The position numbers and the translations under genes are program-made. From Epiperipatus broadwayi (Eukaryota > Onychophora > Udeonychophora > Euonychophora > Peripatidae): a stretch of 64,000 nucleotides of DNA. This document shows positions 61,420-64,000 of this stretch, in pieces; position 1 is the first letter of the stretch, and the number at the start of each line of letters is the position of its first letter. The notes below the pieces were generated by a model. That model saw only the letters and a program-made list of their open reading frames with translations. It was not told the origin of the DNA and did not search any database. The stretch covers positions 248,001 through 312,000 of the forward strand of contig JAQFVV010000275.1 of NCBI GenBank assembly GCA_028023455.1, in the 5' to 3' direction.

Positions 61420-61944
61420 TTATCCTAGAGAACAGCCATGCAGGTGTGCTGGAGGACAACTAATGCACTTTGGTGCTAGTTTTGGTTTGCTGCCATCTTC
61501 AGTTTGTTGGTCCTCTTTGCTTGTACTGCATGTCTCTGTAGCTTCATTCCTTGTGTTTGCATCAGTATAATATAGTCTAAGTTGCTTTTGATGGTGATGA
61601 TGTTTGCATCCATCTGCTGTTTTGACCACAATGGTATGGAGTTCTTTCTGTTGGATCACAACTGCTGGAATCCATTTAGTGGGTACTCTATACATCCTGC
61701 ATAGCACTTTAGTCTGCAAAGCTAGTGGTGTTCTGGCAATCCTGGTGTTCCAATTTTTCATATCCATTTTTGTTATCAGCTTTTTGTTGACTTCTAAGTA
61801 ATCAGGTTTTATTTTAGTTAATGTTGTGATCTGGTTCACCTTTGTCACTGCAAAGTCTAAATGACTGTACCAGTCATGGTCTAATAAGTTGCTGTGATCA
61901 CCTGTTGCCACTACCAGTGGTAGGTGTCTAGTTTTGTTAGGCAT
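61420..61944 (-). pseudogene. pol: Fused pol remnant: protease/RT linker joined to integrase C-terminus
   Basis: A 174-codon open frame on the minus strand. Residues 5-30 (KTRHLPLVVATGDHSNLLDH then DW) fit the segment between protease and reverse transcriptase of Ty3/Gypsy pol, where LPLxV..G...LLGRDWL is typical. From about residue 53 (NKKLITKMDM) the sequence is instead the end of integrase. KVLCRMYRVPTKWIPAVVIQ (residues about 80-99) and TADGCKHHHHQKQLRLYY are the KWIPxVV and RxHxDQLR signatures of the integrase C-terminal domain. So more than 2 kb of coding sequence between has been removed, yet the frame remains open across the join. The frame stops 16 bp before the 3' LTR. Function as a protein is doubtful. 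Confidence 0.8.
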
Positions 61945-61995
61945 GGTAATTTTATTATCTGACCGAATAGTTTTATTTTTTCCCCTGATAATCTG

Positions 61996-62240
61996 TTATA
62001 GTCCTAGTGCTAGGATGCAGCTTATATTTATTATGTTTATTAATGATAGCCCAAGTCTTTTTTGAAACAATAGACACTGCAGACTCGTGTCTAGTTCCAT
62101 TCTCACTGGTGTTTTATTAATAATTATACTATGTATAAATCCAGACTGATTATCCTTAATACAATTTATACTGGAAACTTGTTTATTTTTCTTATAGTTG
62201 CCCTTGTTGTTTTTGGAATGAGTTTTTCCATTCTCATATT
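61996..62240 (-). pseudogene. pro: Aspartic protease relic with a broken active site
   Basis: Within a 110-codon open frame (62328 to 61996), the part from about 62160 reads SGFIHSIIINKTPVRMELDT. This is the approach to the active-site aspartate of retroelement proteases, where DTG is expected. Directly after DT the next codon reads S and the following residues fit the family only in another frame, so a small insertion or deletion lies at the active site, near 62083. The N-terminal part of the open frame is read in a frame different from gag (see gag entry). Confidence 0.65.
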
Positions 62241-62978
62241 GGCTATTTGTCTTTTTATGTTTGGACATGCCGCTCTTATATGACCGACTCGCTTGCAAAA
62301 TGAGCACACAGTATGGAGGTGTGGACATTATGTTTGCACGTGCATCAGTTCATCACACCTATAACAATGCTTTACACTCATTGTTGTTGAGCTAACTGAA
62401 TGCTTGTCAGACTCAGCCTTCTGTTCAAATTTTTGAACGATAAAGTTTATTTTTTGTAATGGCCTTGCTTGACATGCTATTGATTCTGCTAGCGTGGCTT
62501 GAGCTACCGCCTTTTCAAAGTCTATATCTGGCATCATTAATAGTTTGAGTTTTAAATTATGATTGTTCATGCCACAAATGAAATGATTGTGTAGTGCTTC
62601 ATTTAAGAACTCTTTAAAATCGCATATAAGTGCTAATGCCTGGATTCGCGTTGTGAATTCTCTAGCTTTTTCTCTCTCTGATTAGATACAGAGATTGAAA
62701 TATCTCTGCATTATTGTTAGCAGTTTAGGGGGGAAATATTCAGTGAGAATTGCCAATGCCTTCTCAAAATTCAAGTCGGCCAGTGTTTCTGACCCGATTT
62801 GAGATTTTAAAATAGTATATGTCTGTGACCCGATTATTGTCATCAGCATCATTAATTTTATTTCAGACTTTTTGATCTGATTAGCCTGCATATAACAAAT
62901 CAGGCGCTCTTTGTAGCTTGACCAGTTCTCAGGGAACCTTGGGTCAAAAGCTTCCATCGAACCAATTATATTAGCCAT
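62240..62978 (-). pseudogene. gag: Gag relic with capsid and two zinc knuckles
   Basis: Start MANIIGSMEAFDPRFPENWS at 62978, a strong Ty3/Gypsy gag start (FDP..ENWSSYKERL, MQANQI). One continuous frame runs from 62978 to about 62240, interrupted by a stop at about 62682 and another at about 62328. It includes FICGMNNHNLKLKLLM, LAESIACQARPLQ and two CX2CX4HX4C knuckles. The first starts CYRCDELMH and its last cysteine follows a stop codon. The second, CSFCKRVGHIRAAC at about 62260-62301, is intact. The knuckles bind the element's RNA. Length is typical for the family if the stops are ignored. Confidence 0.85.
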
Positions 62979-63180
62979 TTTTTTCTCTATTAAAACGTGA
63001 GAAAAATATTTATTTTGTATATTTACGTTGTTATTTTTCTAAAAAAAAAATACACTACGGGAACGTAAATTTTTTCCAAAAATGAAAAAATAATAAAACA
63101 AATACACACTCGTGTATTAATTTCATACATTTAGATCTGTTGAAAATAATTTTTCCAGCCATGGGGAAAAAAAATCTTTT

Positions 63181-63193
63181 GTCAACTGCACCA
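63181..63193 (-). other. Candidate primer-binding site
   Basis: Four bases inside the 5' LTR the minus strand reads TGGTGCAGTTGAC, so the plus strand ends GTCAACTGCACCA, as the 3' end of a tRNA would. The CCA and position are right. The acceptor sequence is not one I can assign to a specific tRNA. Confidence 0.6.
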
Positions 63194-63197
63194 AATC

Positions 63198-63819
63198 TGT
63201 TATGTTTTGGTCTGGATTACAGATCCAACATACAGAAATAATACTAAGACAAGTATTACAATTAATATATTTATTATATCTACAAATATATACAGTATAT
63301 ATACAAGTGAATATTTATAATGTTAAATATTGGAGTTTAACATAAACTCTGGGTTCTGCCTATCACTTCTAGCTACACCTGATGGCTTGCCTCACAGGTA
63401 GGGTGTATGGCTCTTGCAGCTGTACAAGACAGCTTGTCTCGAGCCTAGAGTGGTCTTATCAGCATCTGGTCTCTGTGGGACTTGCCTAGCTGCGTAGACT
63501 AAATAGCGTAGTGCTATCAATGAGAATACTTGCTGCTGTTTAGAATAGCAGAGTGTCCCTGGGAAAATGCAAAGAGTCTTTCAGGTTAGACACATTCTTC
63601 CCTGATTCTTACAAAAGGCTGACTATTTATACCCAGATCCCTGACCTTATTGAAAACCTTTGGATTCAGCAAGCATCATTGCTTATTGGCCTGTAATAAT
63701 GATTGGCTATGTTTTTATCTATACATCAGCCTATTGGCCTGTGGCAAACAATGCTTAATACGATCAGATAAGGAGGCATCTCGAATAGTCCACTTCTGAG
63801 AGAAGGGAGGACTATAACA
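63198..63819 (-). repeat. 5' LTR
   Basis: 622 bp. The minus strand starts TGTTATAGTCCTCCC at 63819 and ends CATAACA at 63198. It has the TATAAATA word at 63624-63631. Differences from the other LTR are mostly transitions plus small indels. Confidence 0.95.
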
Positions 63820-64000
63820 CATAGAAAACAATACAACATTATGAGATCATTAATTGATTTAAGAATAAACTACAGTAATCAAACTGAACCCCCAGGCATT
63901 TGATTATAACTGAAAAAAATAATGGATTCTATTAATCACTCATTATACAATTTAAATAATTCTATTATTTTAAATCCCAAAAGTATGTGACAATTAGCCT
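63820..64000. other. Right flank, unassigned
   Basis: Begins with the second target duplication CATAG (63820-63824). No other feature. Confidence 0.6.

Larger units (their letters stand above)
60786..63819 (-). mobile_element. Ty3/Gypsy-type LTR retrotransposon, internally deleted
   Basis: A 3,034-bp insertion on the minus strand: 5' LTR (63198-63819), primer-binding site, gag, protease, fused pol remnant, 3' LTR (60786-61404). The 5-bp word CATAG sits at 60781-60785 and again at 63820-63824 and is the target duplication, usual for Ty3/Gypsy. LTRs begin TGTTAT and end ATAACA on either strand. Reverse transcriptase, RNase H and integrase core are gone, so the copy could move only with enzymes from a relative. 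I count roughly 40-45 substitutions between the LTRs (about 7 percent), so the insertion is not recent and gag damage probably came afterwards. Confidence 0.93.

Overview
This window looks like non-coding nuclear DNA from an animal, most likely an invertebrate. It is extremely A+T-rich by eye. It has long AT and ATT microsatellites, many homopolymer runs, no long open reading frame, no operon-like layout and no bacterial ribosome sites. Every stretch of protein similarity I can defend belongs to a selfish element: RTE-type LINEs, Penelope-like elements with a GIY-YIG nuclease, a Merlin DNA transposon, Ty3/Gypsy-type LTR elements, and several MITE or foldback elements. I found no host protein-coding gene, rRNA gene or convincing functional tRNA gene. 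The species cannot be named from the sequence alone.

Layout. 0-5.5 kb is a giant palindrome built from an unidentified repeat family with a unit of about 2.6 kb (called U here). The same family returns as a direct tandem pair at 18.9-23.7 kb. 5.5-11.3 kb is AT-rich with small tandem duplications, a Penelope C-terminus (minus strand, 8.7-9.0 kb) and a worn reverse-transcriptase relic (minus strand, 10.1-11.3 kb). 11.3-17 kb holds three copies of an older repeat (called X). Copies 1 and 2 were later split by other insertions, one of which is a 626-bp nested foldback with a 16-bp target duplication. A second Penelope GIY-YIG relic lies at 17.5-17.8 kb. 26.5-38.9 kb carries three broken plus-strand RTE LINEs and a third Penelope relic. 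39-48 kb is mostly unassigned, with a 461-bp MITE, a perfect 23-bp hairpin and an ATT array. 47.9-49.0 kb is a CpG-bearing island unlike its surroundings.

50-60 kb is a nest. Two LTR-like direct repeats (49.9 and 56.4 kb) bracket a Merlin element with matching ends, a plus-strand gag relic and an integrase C-terminal relic. The right-hand repeat is itself interrupted by a near-perfect 309-bp palindrome. Beyond it lies a related gag on the minus strand. 60.8-63.8 kb is the best preserved object: a minus-strand Ty3/Gypsy element with two LTRs of about 620 bp, a perfect 5-bp target duplication, a primer-binding site, a broken gag and protease, and an internal deletion that fuses the protease/RT linker to the integrase C-terminus in one open frame.

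The most unusual item is the U family. It is repeated, inverted and tandem, and its internal modules change number and order between copies. It matches no element class I recognise. Edges of diverged repeats are approximate, usually to within 10-50 bp, and all identities are by-eye estimates.
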